Source: Hedera helix (Eukaryota > Streptophyta > Magnoliopsida > Apiales > Araliaceae). From it: a stretch of DNA of 64,000 nucleotides. The notes beneath the pieces are model-generated. The model made no database searches, had not been told where the DNA came from, and saw nothing but the letters and a program-made list of their open reading frames with translations. Shown here piece after piece: positions 34,955 to 48,500 of this stretch. The stretch covers positions 14,479,001 to 14,543,000 of the forward strand of contig OX359273.1 of assembly GCA_947179155.2 (NCBI GenBank). Reading direction: 5' to 3'. Numbering within the stretch: the first letter of the stretch is position 1; each line of letters starts with the position of its first letter. The position numbers were made by a program, and so were the translations under genes.

Positions 34955-36180
34955 TTTAGTAGGGGAGTTCTCTTGTTCTTATTATTCATACTAATTTCTT
35001 TACTTATTTTCCAATAAGGACATTGTCTGTTGTGAGTTTTGGGGTATACGACATTCTGCATATTTGCATTGCATGTTCATATTTCGAGTTTTTTGTTAGT
35101 TTTTTTGTTAGTTTAGGGCATATAGGTTAAGTTTGAGTTAAGTTTGATCAGTTTTAAATATAAAAAAAAAATTAAAAATTAAAAATCACAAAAATATTTT
35201 CATATAGGATCATATATTATTGCATGTAGGAACACTTGAGCATTGAATTAATGTATGAAATTTAAGGATAGCCAATGATGAAATTGTGAGTCTTCATTTA
35301 ATAATCTTAGCAAGATGGATTTAGATCGTTAAAGTCGGAGTTTTTCAAATTTTTTTTACTGATTTTGTTGAGTACCCTTGGTTCTTAATTGCACGTATTC
35401 AATGTATTAAGTTAGTTGAGTTTTGATTCAAATTTTGTGGATTTAGATGCTTGAGAAAGATTTAGATAACCTCTATCACTTGTTGGAACAAAAATTATAT
35501 GAAGAAAATGGTGATCATTTGCTTCGATGTCTGTTTTATAATAATGGAAAAAATAAAAAGAATGAAAAGAAGAATAAACAGATATGAGCAACACTTAGCT
35601 AATCCGTTTTCGTGGCCTCTATTACTCGAACAAGTAAGCCCTTAGGAGTGTCTCTACGCTTAGTGCCCTAAAGCCATTTGGTTTGGGAGTCACTGGTGGA
35701 AAGTTCGATACGTGGGTAATTTTGAAAAGCCTAAGGAAAATGGGTATTGCATATGCTAAGTTAGTTATATAGGAGATGGAGCGTAAGACGCACTCGTAAA
35801 ATAAAGAAAATGTAAAGACAAGTGTATAGAGAGAGGGTAATAAAATGTTATATGTGTAATTATCTGTTTTGAGCACTGATATTCATGAGTTGTATTAGAA
35901 TAATGGCTGGTTTGATATGTTGAATTCACACACACACGAAAGGGTTGAAGGTGAAATGAAATTGGTGATATGTCAGATTTTAGACTAAACGAGAATTTGA
36001 AGTTTGGCTAAGTTATTATTTAAGATTCTTTGAGGCTTGATATTTATGGATTATGTTGATTTGTGCTCGAGACATTAGTTACATTGCATTGCATTTATGT
36101 GGTTTAGATAGTTAGTTATTTTCATTTTATATGTAGTGTTTTTGCTTGAGGACACGCAAAGTCTTGAGTTTGGGGGTATT
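34955..36180 (+). mobile_element. 3' untranslated internal region and PPT of the same retroelement
   Basis: Long non-coding stretch downstream of the ORF. It has the A-rich block (35160-35200) and 'gtaggaacacttgagcattga' phrase that typically follow this ORF in plant elements. It ends with 'gaggacacgcaaagtcttgagtttgggggtatt', whose TTTGGGGGTATT is the polypurine tract before the 3' LTR. Short minus-strand frames here are incidental. Confidence 0.65.
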
Positions 36181-37442
36181 TGATGAGTGGGTGTTATACC
36201 TATGAGTTATGTACTTTTAGGCTTAATTATTTGTTATCTTTAAGTGCTTTTAGTTCTATTTTACTTGTTTTTATGATTAATTTGCAGAAAATGGCTTCGA
36301 GAGGTCAAAACGGGAAAACAAGTTGTCAGTGGCAATTTTGTAATTTTGAACAGTCCATGGCGCCGGGGCGCAGTGATAAAGCAAGAAGACGGCGCAGGTC
36401 GGCTAGTTCAGTTGGCCAAAACCGCGTCGAGCAATCCGAGTCTGCGTTGGAAGTTAGATGTTGTAATTGAGTTAAAGATGGATTCTAGGACTTCAAGGCA
36501 GCCACAAAGGGGAACGTAATAAGGGAGAAAAAAGCAAGGATTAGAGGGACACACGAATCTGATAGGATTGACTGGAAGGATTTGGAAGAGCAAGAACGAA
36601 GCAGTGAAGATTAAGGAAGCGAGAGAGTTCAACAGAGTTTTCTCTAATTCCTTTTCCATTATCTTCTGATTTGTGATGATTTTCTTTATAAATTTGATTA
36701 TGGTTTTCATGACAATGTGTAACTAAATTCTTCATTAGGATTACAATGGAACCATTGGTTGAACTTTAATTAATTTATCTTAGTTTTAATTATTTGATCA
36801 ATTGTTGGATTGGTTGTTATATCTTGCATTGATTTATAATTGTCTGATCAACAGTTATTTGATTTCTTAGATGGAATTGATAAAGAAAATCTAGGAATAG
36901 ATCTGGGTATAATAACGTGTGACTTTGTTTGTTCTTCTTCAGAAGAGTATCATGATAGTATATAGGATGCAAATACCTATAGACCACACGTAACATATTG
37001 AGAGTTTAATCTTAATGAGTCTGTTTCAATGAATTTTGCATAGAATTATAGCATTATAAATTGGAGTGGATCTTTTTATTAATTATCGAACGAGATTAGT
37101 AAATAGATAAGTGATCTCAGTTAACAATCCATATGATTAAGTAATTGGAATTAAGATAATGACATTATTGTGATCCAACGGAAAATTGTAATCTTAAAGC
37201 TCTTTATTATCTGATAAATCATTCTCATTAGTTAGTTAGTTAGTTTAAATTCAATTTCAATTTTAAGTAGTTTATAATCCAAAGTTGCTAAAGTTTAATT
37301 AGAGTTAAATTGATATAAATTTAATAGTTAGCATAATTGTTATTACTTATTTCTCGTGGGTTCGACATCCTTATTTCTACTATATTACTTGATTGACCGC
37401 GTATACTTGCGTGTGAATTCCATATATCTAAATCGGACAACA
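36181..37442 (+). repeat. 3' LTR (about 1262 bp) of the plant-transposon-protein element
   Basis: Starts TGATGAGTGGG directly after the polypurine tract. It contains the GC-rich 'gcgccggggcgcag' patch (36359) and a 'tcgtgggttcgacatccttatttctact' block near the end. It ends about 37442 (...GGACAACA). No 5' LTR is in the window, so the TSD and right boundary are inferred. Confidence 0.6.
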
Positions 37443-40324
37443 GGAATCCATTATATTTCTATATGTGATATAAAAAAATTAGCAGATAAATATAAAGTTG
37501 TATATGGGCAAGTTATGTAATAGTTGGTTTTAATGTTAAACCATGATAGTAATAAGGAATGAATGATTTGTAAATCCATAGAGATAAATGTGCATGTATG
37601 TATTATTCAAAGAAAGCTTGTAACGATGTAAGATTGAGATATTATTGCTAGTCAAGTTATACATGTGATAAACTTGTATGTATATTACTGAGATGTGTAA
37701 ACAGGTGCAAGTGCACAAGATCAGGCACAGAACATGTATAGTTAAACAAAGTCATGTATGAATAGTCCATGGCAAAATTTTAGTTACAGGTTATGTAAAT
37801 CATGAATATATATGATTATAGAAATTATATTAGACTAGGTCACAATTAATAAATGTTTAACCTAAGTTCTAATGAATAGTAAGTAAACGTTGCGATCCTG
37901 AGGCAGTTATGGAAGGTAAGATAAAAAAATAAAATATGGACCGCATTATGGTCAACTCAATGGTTTTAAAAGTTAAAGGTTAAGTTTTAACACACGAGAT
38001 CGCCGTGAAAGTATTTTATGATTTTATAATTGATTTTAAAATTAATGATTATGAAATCTAGAGATAATCGGATAGAATTAAGGAATAGTGGGATCTCGAA
38101 ACGTTACAGAATCGATAGTAGTATGTTTGTTATCATTATGGGAGGTTAGAAACCTGTACGTGTTAGCATAACGTTTAGATATACTAGACACTTGTATTAT
38201 TTGCAAGACACTGATGTGTAAGGCAAAATTGTAATAGAATAAACTCGTATCATATATGATATTGAGATATAATAAGTAATTATATAGATTGCGATTCTAA
38301 GACAAAACAATAAAGAGAATAAAGATATTATATAAAAATTAAATTTGTTGAGTTTTTAGCAGCATTTTATTATATAATGTTATGGATTCTATAAGAAGGT
38401 TGTACAGTAACATGTAGGGGTCGCCTATAGCTAGTGCGGGGATTCTCGGTTACAGGATCCCTCTAAAGGAAGAGAAGGAGCCCTAGCTATTTATCTAACA
38501 CACAAGGCTTAGCATCTTGCAAAGAGAAAAAGAAGAAAGTCATTAAAGGTTTAAAATTTTATAATCCCTAAAACTCTAATTTAACTTATGTTATTTTTAG
38601 ATCTAGGTTTGTTATGAGAGATTGTTGTGTCTATGGTGGAATATGGTGGATTCGGGGATATAAGGAGATATGGTTGGTGATTTTGTGTTTATAATGACTT
38701 TCAAAGCAAGAAAAGCTAATGAATCAAAGATGGTTTTTTAAACTAATAAAACCTAGTTTTAAATGTTGTTGTCAAACAAAATAACGTCCTATGTTTTGAT
38801 AGGTTTAAAGATCTATGAATGGCATGTTGTTTCATATGAGTTTTGTTGATAACTCATGTGGAATGATCAAAAACTTAGAGAAAAAGAAGTTTATTGGATT
38901 TTTAACAAAACCAATAAAGTGTTTAAAGTGGTGGAACACAGTTTTTCGGGCGATTATTTCAATCCTTTAAAGAATTTTTTTGGGACTAAACTTTTTTTTT
39001 TGTAAAATACTATGTTGTATGGACTAGTCTCTATCCAAATTTGAGCTTATTTGAATAAAAGATGAACAAGTCATGATTTTCCAAAACTAGATAGAAAATT
39101 AAAAGAGGTATATTTCTGGAAATTTTGGAAATTTGGTCGAGCGCACCTACGCTGAGGTAGAGCGCAGATGCGCTTGAACCTACTATCCGGGAAATTGAAC
39201 TGGAGCGCACCTGAGCCGCAGGGGAGCGCACCTGCGTTGAGGGTCGAGTGCAGTTGCGCCTGACCCTGCTGCTTTCAGTTTTCAGTTTTGTGAGTTGGGT
39301 TGGATTTGGGTCATGTTTTTCCAAAAGCTAAAAGTTAATGAAGTATAAAATAAATACTTAAGCCCTTTAAACCAACAAAAATGGCCTAATAGTGTCTAAT
39401 TGGTAGTTCTTATAATTGGTGTAAGTTCTTTAAAGAACACTAAGACAAAATAGATTTGAAGTCTTAAAATAAGATTAACCAAATAGTCAAGCCATGGCTA
39501 ACATTGTATTCTCAAATCCCATGAAGACGCAAAACGTTAAGCGTAAGTAGGAAAGGGAACAAGACAAGTTTTTCAGAACTTGTTACCCTAAGTGTTAAAT
39601 TGTTATGTGTGAGCTAGTTGTTCGTTTGTATACAAGACCTTCAATACTATGTAAACTTCTTGTAAGCATGTGTTTAAATGTGCAATCTATGCAACTATGT
39701 GATTATAACTATTATTATTCGGTTGTTGATCTAATATGATTGTTCTAAGTGCATTTTATAACTTATTAACATACATAGCATGAGATGAATAATGTATATA
39801 TATAAATTACAAAGCATGATTAGTACGACGCATGTATAACATGCATAGTAGATAAAGCATGTGAAACATGTAATGTGCTATGTCCTAACTCTTAAACTTA
39901 TTGAGCCGACGTACTCACCCTTGCGTAAAACTAATATTTTTAGCAAAGTTTAAGGAATTCAGGGGTTCTGGTAAAGCCAAAAAATAAAGAATGCTTATTA
40001 CTTAAAACGACTAAGGTCTAAGTTGTTGTCATCCAAACCTGATTGTTATCTGATAGTTGATGGAAGGGTTCGACACTTATGTTTTTGTATTAAACTATGT
40101 TGTTTCAAATGTTTAATACTTTGTTGTAAACCTATTGAGGTAGCTACATTTTGTTGTGATAAAAGGTAAAAAACTTGTACAATTAGTATAACTTTTGACT
40201 AAGGTTAGACGAGTGTTGTTGTTGACAAACTCAAATAGATAAGAGAAGTTGATGTATAGTCAAAATGACTTATTTTGGGAATTTGATTGATATATACTCA
40301 AAATCATTGTAATAGACTAGGTCA

Positions 40325-40395
<71 letters not shown>

Positions 40396-40500
40396 TTTTT
40401 AGTAATTATTATTGTTGCATTTTGTGGTTGTTAAGATTCATGTTGTACTTTTCATGCACGAGGTCGCCTATAGCAAGTACGAAATTTTTTGGGGCGTGAC
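37443..40500 (+). mobile_element. Del/Tekay-like LTR material, plus strand
   Basis: AT-rich DNA without genes ending in TTTTTTGGGGCGTGACA (about 40485-40501), a typical Del-like LTR 3' end. Features shared with 17480-20345 are a GC-rich patch of 'gagcgcacctg' words (39140-39265) and the 'gagccgacgtactcacccttgc' block (39903). A phrase 'ggtcgcctatagc' occurs twice (38410 and 40462), suggesting two elements or a duplication. The left boundary is unclear. Confidence 0.45.
40327..40392. repeat. (AT)n microsatellite, 66 bp
   Basis: Uninterrupted AT run inside the Del-like LTR. Confidence 0.95.
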
Positions 40501-40501
40501 A

Positions 40502-40978
40502 AGTTTTGTGGATCTCAAACCCACACTTGGCCAAATTTTCACTATCTTGAAAGTTGCATAATTAGGGAAAGTTAGAACCAAACCTATCAAGGCAGAAGTA
40601 TTCGAAAGAAAAGACGACAAAGATAAAACTAAAGTCTAAAAAAGTATGCTAGGTGTTCCTGAACCCTCTAAACTTGGTCATTTTGAGTCTATTTTCTTCA
40701 TTCGAAAGCTCAGTCAGAAGGGCCAAGTAAAAATCAAACCCACTAAGGAAATAAAGTACGAGAAAAGAGTGTTTCATGGGTCCAACCCTCTCTAGGGGGC
40801 CACTTCCACACTTTGTCAAATTTTGTACTGTTTCATGATATGGTAATTCGATTCGAAGATACAAATCTAAATGACTAATGGGTCCATCTCTTCTATTATA
40901 TATCAATATAATGGTCACATGTTGATACACATTTAAAATTCAAAAATTTGAATCCTTAATAATGTTTCATGATAAATA
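40502..40978. other. Spacer, nothing recognised
   Basis: Mixed-composition non-coding DNA between the LTR end and the MITE. 'ctctctaggg' and 'gggtcca' words recur, but no known element was identified. Confidence 0.3.
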
Positions 40979-41227
40979 CTACATCTGTTTTAAAATATAA
41001 GATCATTATTGACTTCTTTAAATTAACTTAACACATTTTTAAACTCAAAATTAACATGAATTTATTTAAATTTAGTCAATACAATGATGACTATTAAAAA
41101 CTATTTAAAAATTATTATTTATTATAATATTTATTATTTTATAATTTTTATGAATCACGTCAATTTTGAGTTTAAACATATTTTATTTTAAAAATTAATA
41201 ATAATATTATAATTTGCACAGAGGAAG
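40979..41227. mobile_element. Stowaway-like MITE
   Basis: About 249 bp with ends CTACATCTGTTTTAAAATAT and, inverted, CTTCCTCTGTGCAAATTATA. TA dinucleotides flank both sides (40977-40978 and 41228-41229). The CTnCnTCTGT start is the classic Stowaway end. AT-rich interior with no ORF. Confidence 0.75.
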
Positions 41228-42240
41228 TATATCTTTAATAGATGAACAAAGAAGTTAATGAGCCGAATATACACAAGCGCTACTAGCAATTGTTGCTTAG
41301 TTAAGCTTATGATTTTCTACTTTCTACATAATAATTTCCCATACTTTCTACATAATAATTTCCCAACCACCAAATATATTAAAAGCCATGTTCGGTAATA
41401 ACTTATAAGTCATTTTCTACTAAGATATTTGGTATTGACTTATTTTTTAACTTATTTATAAGTCAAAATAAATAAGCAAAAATTTAGTATTTATATAAAC
41501 ATAACTTATAAGTCCTCCATAATAAGTTGATTAGATCAAATGTAATGTTCATTTTATCCCTCATTTATTTTGCTAAATTATATTTTTATCCTTCTAACTA
41601 ATATATATTTCTTTTCCAACGTAAACAAACATGTAATTAAAAATGTTAAAATAAAAATCTCGTCACCTATATAAATAAATAAATATATATAATTGATACA
41701 GTACAATATAATATATTATATAATATATATATAACATTAAATATATAATAGTATAACATATAATATAATAAATACATATATAATAATATATAATATAATA
41801 TATTATTAATATGTATTATATTATTTAATATTATCATATAATATATTATAAATATGTATTATATTTATTTTATGTTATATTATATTTATAATACAATATA
41901 ATACATTTATTTGCTTAGTGTTTTATTTAATGAAAAAATGGTAATTCTTATGATATGATATTGAATCAATATATCTCTTTATTAATATTTTTTTTAGTAA
42001 TTTTTATATTTTATTTTAACTAATAAATCATTATTAACCAAATACTTTAACAATTTATTTTAACTTAAATTTTGACTTATAAATTAATATGTGCCAAATG
42101 TTTTTATATATAAATTATACCTTAAAATAATTTATAAATTAAATTAAATTTTAATTTTAAGTCATATTAAAATAAGTCGATGCGGAAAGACTCTTTTAAG
42201 TAGGTCATATTGGCAACAACCTCTTAAATTAGGGAGTCCT
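41228..42240. other. AT-rich intergenic DNA upstream of CRY-DASH
   Basis: Contains a duplicated 'actttctacataataatttccca' (near 41319 and 41341), a 200-bp stretch of irregular 'ataatatataat' (41690-41905) and no coding potential. Probable distal promoter and intergenic spacer. Confidence 0.4.
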
Positions 42241-42432
42241 GAGATAATTTCCTAAATATAAATGCGGCTCCAACTACTAACCGTTGAAGCTTGTGGTCTT
42301 GTGTGAGATAATTTCCTAAATATAAATGCGGCTCCAACTACTAACCGTTGAAGCTTGTGGTCTTGTGTGAGATAATTTCCTAAATATAAATGCGGCTCCA
42401 ACTACTAACCGTTGAAGCTTGTGGTCTTGTGT
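42241..42432 (+). promoter_or_regulatory. Perfect 3 x 64-bp tandem repeat with TATA-like box, CRY-DASH promoter
   Basis: Three consecutive units starting at 42241, 42305 and 42369 are identical base for base over 64 bp. Each carries a TATA-like TATAAAT (42257, 42321 and 42385) and a CCGTTG, which fits the MYB core CNGTTR (42281, 42345 and 42409). The array ends 115 bp before the CRY-DASH ATG, with the last TATA-like box 163 bp from it. That spacing would fit core-promoter elements in triplicate. Perfect identity means the triplication is recent or homogenised. Promoter role is inferred from position. Confidence 0.7.
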
Positions 42433-42547
42433 TGTTCAATCCTTTCCCACAAAGAAAATGTGTATATTGGCCAAAATTGCGCCACGACATGTATATCCAA
42501 ATCCATTTCTCAATTGCTTTTCAAAAAACTCAAATAACTGATTCCAT

Positions 42548-44507
42548 ATGATTTGTTTCCGTTCCTCAATTTTCATCTCAGCTCGTTTACTACCCAACTG
42601 CAGTAATCTTCAAGTTAATCACCTATCAAAACCTAAAAATCAGTGCCAGTTATATACCTCTTGCTTTTCCTCCTCAATTATCATGATAAATTCCTCCAAT
42701 TCAAAAAAATCAATAGCATCAGCTGGTTATGATCAGGTTCCGGAGCTGAGTTTTGACGAAATGAACAAAATTTCGGAACAAACCACTCGAAGATATAGCT
42801 TAAATTCAATGCCAATGAAGAGAAATGGTAGAGGGCTAGCCATTGTTTGGTTCAGAAATGATTTGAGAGTGTTGGACAATGAGGCATTGTTCAGGGCTTG
42901 GGTTTCTTCTGAGATTGTCTTGCCGGTGTATTGCGTTGATCCTAGAACTTTTGGTGGCACCACCCATTACTTTGGCTTCCCTAAAACTGGTGGTATGAGT
43001 TATCTCTGAATTTTAGTTTTATTTCTTATTGCCCCAGTTTTGTTGACTTGTTTCTTGTTAAATTGGTTGTAATTATTTATTACTACCTCCATTTCACGCA
43101 ATGAGTTCTATTTACAAAATTTGCTAATATTAAGGATATATTTTTGTTTTATGCATATCCATAAAAATAATATGTTAGTTTTGTAGTGTAGTATACTAGT
43201 ATAATGAAATTATGACGGTTATAGTCGTTAAATCGTGAATTGTATCATGCATTGAATTTTTTTGAATTGTTAATCTTGTATCGTATGGTGTGTAATGTAT
43301 CGTGAGATATACAAGGACATGCAAAATACAAAAATTATATATTTAAACACAGAGAGAACTCATTTTATTGGAAAACAAAGTATATTAGCTTAATTTTAAT
43401 GTTAAAGTAATCAAATAAGCCTATAATTTTTTTTAATAATAAAATTATAGTTTGCAGATTTTAAACTAGAAGCTTAATTAATAATCAATATTGTTTAAAC
43501 AATATTTATTAAGGAACAAGAGAAAAAAAATAGTGTCTTCAACTTGTAAGTGTAAACCCAATATGAAATTAAGCCCCAAATTAGAAGTGTATAGCGAAAG
43601 ATAACTTCAAAACTATGTTTTTCTTTATGCATACAAGTATGAGACATGAAATAAAAGAAAGTGGAAACAAAGTCCTTTGAAAAAGATAAGAAATCCTAGA
43701 AAGCATTTTAAGAATTATTGTGTAGATCGAGTGAACAACTCTTCTAATGAAAAGAAGGCTTTCTTCTAACTCCTATCATGCTCGCCTCTAACTTAAAAAT
43801 GTATCTACTGTATCGTAAATTGTATTGTATTGTAGGATACGGGTGATGTATTGTAAGATACAACTAACTTTTTGATATGCTAGCGATTCTGTATCAAAAT
43901 GCTCGTGTATTGTATCGTATGATATGTATCGTGTATCGTAAGATTCTGATAACTATAATGACGACAAACTTGGGGATGTTGTGTCATTTATGTGGAACAA
44001 TAGGACTCTTTGTGGAACAAAAAAAATGTTGAGTCCATCCTCATGTACCATGCTCAAGAAGCCTGTTTCAGTCCATAGCTTTCTTCAGTCTGTAGCCGTG
44101 ATTCTCCTGTCCTTTCTTGACATACCTGGAGGTTGATCAACATATACTTCCTCTTCAAGAAGTCCAAGGTGGAGGCCATCAATCCTTTTTGTTTGTATTC
44201 ATTCATGTGAGAAACTAGTTTATGTTAGCAGCAGTATTCGTCTTATTTCAATATGAATTCTGATGAGTCAGAATAGTAGATAATAACCAATTATAGGTAT
44301 TGCTGCATTGGTACCAATGTCAGAAATTTTGTTTACGAGTTTTCAGCCAAAAGTTTTGAATGAATTGGAAATACTAACCAATAAATAGAGTAGCGGATAA
44401 GCCGCAGGATTATTGCAAGATTGTATTAAAAGCTGAGTGCATATAGAGTAGCAACTTAAGTACTCTAAATATTAAAGAGATCAATCAAGGAGCATAGCAA
44501 AACTCAG

Positions 44508-44574
<67 letters not shown>

Positions 44575-45511
44575 AACAGCAATTCTAGTTCTCGTTATTG
44601 CTCCTTTATTTCCTTGTTTTAGTGTGGGAAATAATTGTGTGCTTTCAATAATATATTGGCAGTTGCCCCAATAAAGTGTTTACTTTATATAAATCTTTTC
44701 TAGTTATTCCTTTGTGTCAAATACCAAATTTTCATATATTGCTTCCACAGAGCTAGATGATAAATTGATATTTATTTGGTTCTTGCATTTGGTATTAAGG
44801 TCATATCTGAATTTTTGCGAGTTGCAAAAAAATTGAATTATGTATGCAAACAGTTCAATTTCTTTGCAACTTCGAAAATTCACTAGGGGAAAATTTTGAC
44901 AATTGGTATATCCAATTGAAAGTAATTTTCAAATCCCAGGATTTATGGAATTTGGTGGAGAACGGCTACACCAACATGGCTGATTCAAAAGCATTTGAGG
45001 CACTAAAAAGGAGGAGAAAGATTTATATAAAAGAGACACTTTATTGGCCAACTGTCAATATATTATTAAAACTACTTGCAATTATTTCTCACACACTAAA
45101 GAACTAGAACTACTCTCTCTCTCTCTCTAGTCTGAGTGTTACTACACTCCTTGATTGCTCTCCTTAATATTCTGTGTACTTGAGTTAATACTCAATCTGC
45201 ACTCAGCTTGCAATACAGTCTTGCTTTTAATCCTTCCTCTCATACTCCAATTGATTCAAAGCTTCCAGCTGAAAACGCATAAACAAAAATGTGCTGACAT
45301 TGTAACCGATGTAACGGTGCCTACAATTGGTTATTGCCTACTATTTTGACTCAATATAATTCATATTGCAATAAGAAAAATAGTGCTGCCAACATAGACT
45401 GTTTGCTCAATGAGCGAATACGAACAAAATGGACTGATGGCCTCTACCTTGAACTTCATTTCAAGGAGCAGATTACTAATTCCAACACAATTTACAAAAT
45501 TGGATGATATT

Positions 45512-45556
<45 letters not shown>

Positions 45557-48500
45557 CATGTATACCCATAAAAATAATACATTAGTTTAGTAGTGTGATA
45601 TGATAATGAAATTATGATGGCAAACTTGGAGGATATTGTGTCATTTTTGGAACAATAGGACTCTTTGTGAACAAAAAAATAAATTTACAAATAATATTCT
45701 TTGTGGAAAGGAGGGTGTATTATTTTTCCATTTTGTTAGTAATGGTAGTTGGTATACCATTGTGTTTAAATGAGATTTGATTGCATTTTGGATCTGTGAA
45801 TTTCAGAAAACTAATGTTTGACATCAACTCATTTTGAATGTAGTCAATTAGCATAAAGGCAGCTTCTTTTTTAGATGGTGGAACCCCAAGCTACAAACCT
45901 TATTGTCTGTTGGCATGATGGCAGATTTGTTAATTTAAAGAAACCCTAGTAAGAAGATTAAAAGGATCATATGCAGCCTATGCAGGAATGCCCAGTCTAG
46001 TTTTATGGTCACTTCAAAAAAATTAAACTGATTTGTAAGAATAGTTTAATATGATGTGACACATGTTGAAGAAACTATTGAGATTTCCTACAATGTTCTT
46101 TGGTAACAATTGCTACCAAACTTGTGGAATTGGAGTGACTTGTTCTTATGGTAGTGGCTTATAAGAAGAAAAGGATGAGTAGGAAATAGGGGGATCTGAA
46201 AATAAACATTCCAACCCTAATTTTAGATCCTGAATTTTCATTTTCTCACAGATTCTCGGTTACATAGAACATGAATACAAAGTTATGTCAGGTTCCTAAT
46301 CAGTTAACAATTTTTCCTCTCTTAGTCGTTATGCTTATTATTCTTCGAAATCTTCCCTATGCTAGGCTTGGCTCAGTATTTTTGTACTAAAGCAATAATA
46401 TTGCATTTACTTTCACAAACCCTAATGGAATATTTTCTATGATTTGTACCTTAAAAAGACTGATGAAGTTTCTTATTGCAAATTCTCAGATAAGCTCTTC
46501 GGTGTATGTGGTGATTTGATTTGAATATTGAATCTGTTGCTAATATAAATATTAGATAAGTCTGTCATGAAACTAAGTTTTGCTCAAACTGACTACTAAC
46601 CTCTGCTGAAACTACATAAACTAAGACTACTCACCTACTTCAGCAGGCTGGCTTTCAGCTAAAGCTTGATCCTTGATTGTGCTTGCAGAGCAAGATCTAC
46701 TTGGTCCAGTGCACAATCAGTATTTGTATTTTATTAGTTATCGATTTTAACTTTGTAATATTTTGTTTAAGGGGATCAAAGACATCCACATTCTCGGACA
46801 TGAATTCACGACCTTATATAAAGCTATGTCACTTAACAGAAGTTTTGGTTTATGAAATATTTGTTTTATAAGCTCAAGTGGAATAACCATTTTTAAGTTT
46901 GGTAGGTGAGATGATTAAGTAATGCATTACTATAGATTTTCATCCTTGAACCTCTTTTAATGCAAATAATTAAGATTCGCAAATGTGCTTCCGGTGATTT
47001 AATCTTGTTCTCAAAACTGAAGTTAGGATGGTTTATTTACTTTGAGAAATTTATTCGGAGCAATTATCTGGTTAGAATCAAAATTAATTATATTATGGTA
47101 TTCTAGGTGACTGTTGAAGGTCTCATGAAATATAAGTTCTGTATATACTCTCTTCTTCTGCAGCTTTGAGAGCCCTTTTCCTCATAGAATGTTTGGATGA
47201 CTTGAAAAAGAAATTGATGCAGCGGGGCCTAAACTTACTGATTCAACATGGGAAACCTGAGGAAATTCTTCCTTCACTCGTAAGGGCATATGGAGCCCAC
47301 ACAGTTAAGAAGCTTCTGCACTTGATGTCTTACTTCCTTTTTTTTCTTTTTTCTTTTTTGAAATAGCTTTTTTACACCTTCCAGATCTTGCTTTAATAGT
47401 TTCCTAGAAGATAAATAATCTGAGCGTAATGTAATAGGTGTATGCCCACAAAGAAACCTGCAGTGAGGAGCTGAATGTAGAAAGGTTGGTTAGAACAAGT
47501 TTGCAACAAGTGGTGCTAACATCACCTAAAGGGGACCAGAGTTCCACTAACAGTACAAAATTAGAATTAATCTGGGGTAGTACTGTGTACCATGTGGATG
47601 ACCTTCCATTTCTTTGTAGCTGTTTACCAGACATGTATACTCAGTTTCGTAAGGTACAGTGTGTATAAATTGTAGTCCCCACTTCCATAAACTTTATTAT
47701 ATATCTCTGAATCAATCAGCCGTCCTTTCATGATAATCAACTATTACAGAGTGTTGAATCAAAGTCTGCAGTCAGAAGCTGCATCAAAATCCCAACATCG
47801 CTTGGTCCCCCTCTTGGCATTCAGGATTGGGGATGTGTTCCTTCAATTGATCAGCTCGGATTTCATCAAGAAAAGGTAGGTTACCTATTCATATAAGAAG
47901 TCCGGAAAATATATCATATTATCATTAGATATTAACTTTCCTTGAAGTCCATTCCTGTGCGTCCATACAGGCCAGCAAAGGAATGAGGTTTGTGGGGGGT
48001 GAAAGTGCTGGATTGACAAGAGTACATGAATATTTCTGGAAGAAGGCAAGATTAGATAGTGATTCTAGATCTCTACACCTTGTTTGCTTATTTTATCAAA
48101 ATTTTAGATTGTAGATTAACCACTTCTTGAAGTCTAAAAGAACTCAATAAAAATACTATTATTCCTACATTGGTTCATCAAGATAGTGAGAGACGAAAAA
48201 CTACCTGATAATGAAATTCACACTAAAAGAACATTTGGATTCTGGGCTATATGGATCATACACCTTTTTATCGAAAGTAGTTTAGGATAATGAGAAGGTC
48301 TTGTCAGCTTCTTGCGTCTGTAGTCAGTTGAAAGTGTGTAAACCTTATGAGGGTTGGTTGATGCAATGTGAAGATTTAACAATGAACAGCTTATGAAGGA
48401 AATCTATGGTTTTTCATAAATTTGATGTTTAAATTTCTTTTACATTAAGACACCACTTTACTTATCAATAAAATAAAATAAAATCTTACTGCATAATACT

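Larger units (their letters stand above)
44130..45480. mobile_element. Copia remnant as inverted repeat: LTR - gag - inverted LTR
   Basis: Left arm (about 44130-44700) and right arm (about 45050-45480) are reverse complements of each other over their length, at moderate divergence. Shared phrases in order are 'ggccatcaat', 'gttagcagcagtattc', 'aataaccaattataggt', 'caatgtcag', 'tgagtgca', 'atcaatcaaggag' and 'actcagactTgagag'. Between them lies a Copia gag start (44844-45090). The arms sit in CRY-DASH intron 1, so the unspliced transcript could fold into a long hairpin. An (AG)n run (44512-44570) sits in the left arm. Confidence 0.7.

Noticed and set aside
42241..42432. CRISPR-like array
   Set aside because: The whole 64-bp unit is repeated without unique spacers, and this is plant nuclear DNA; a plain tandem triplication.
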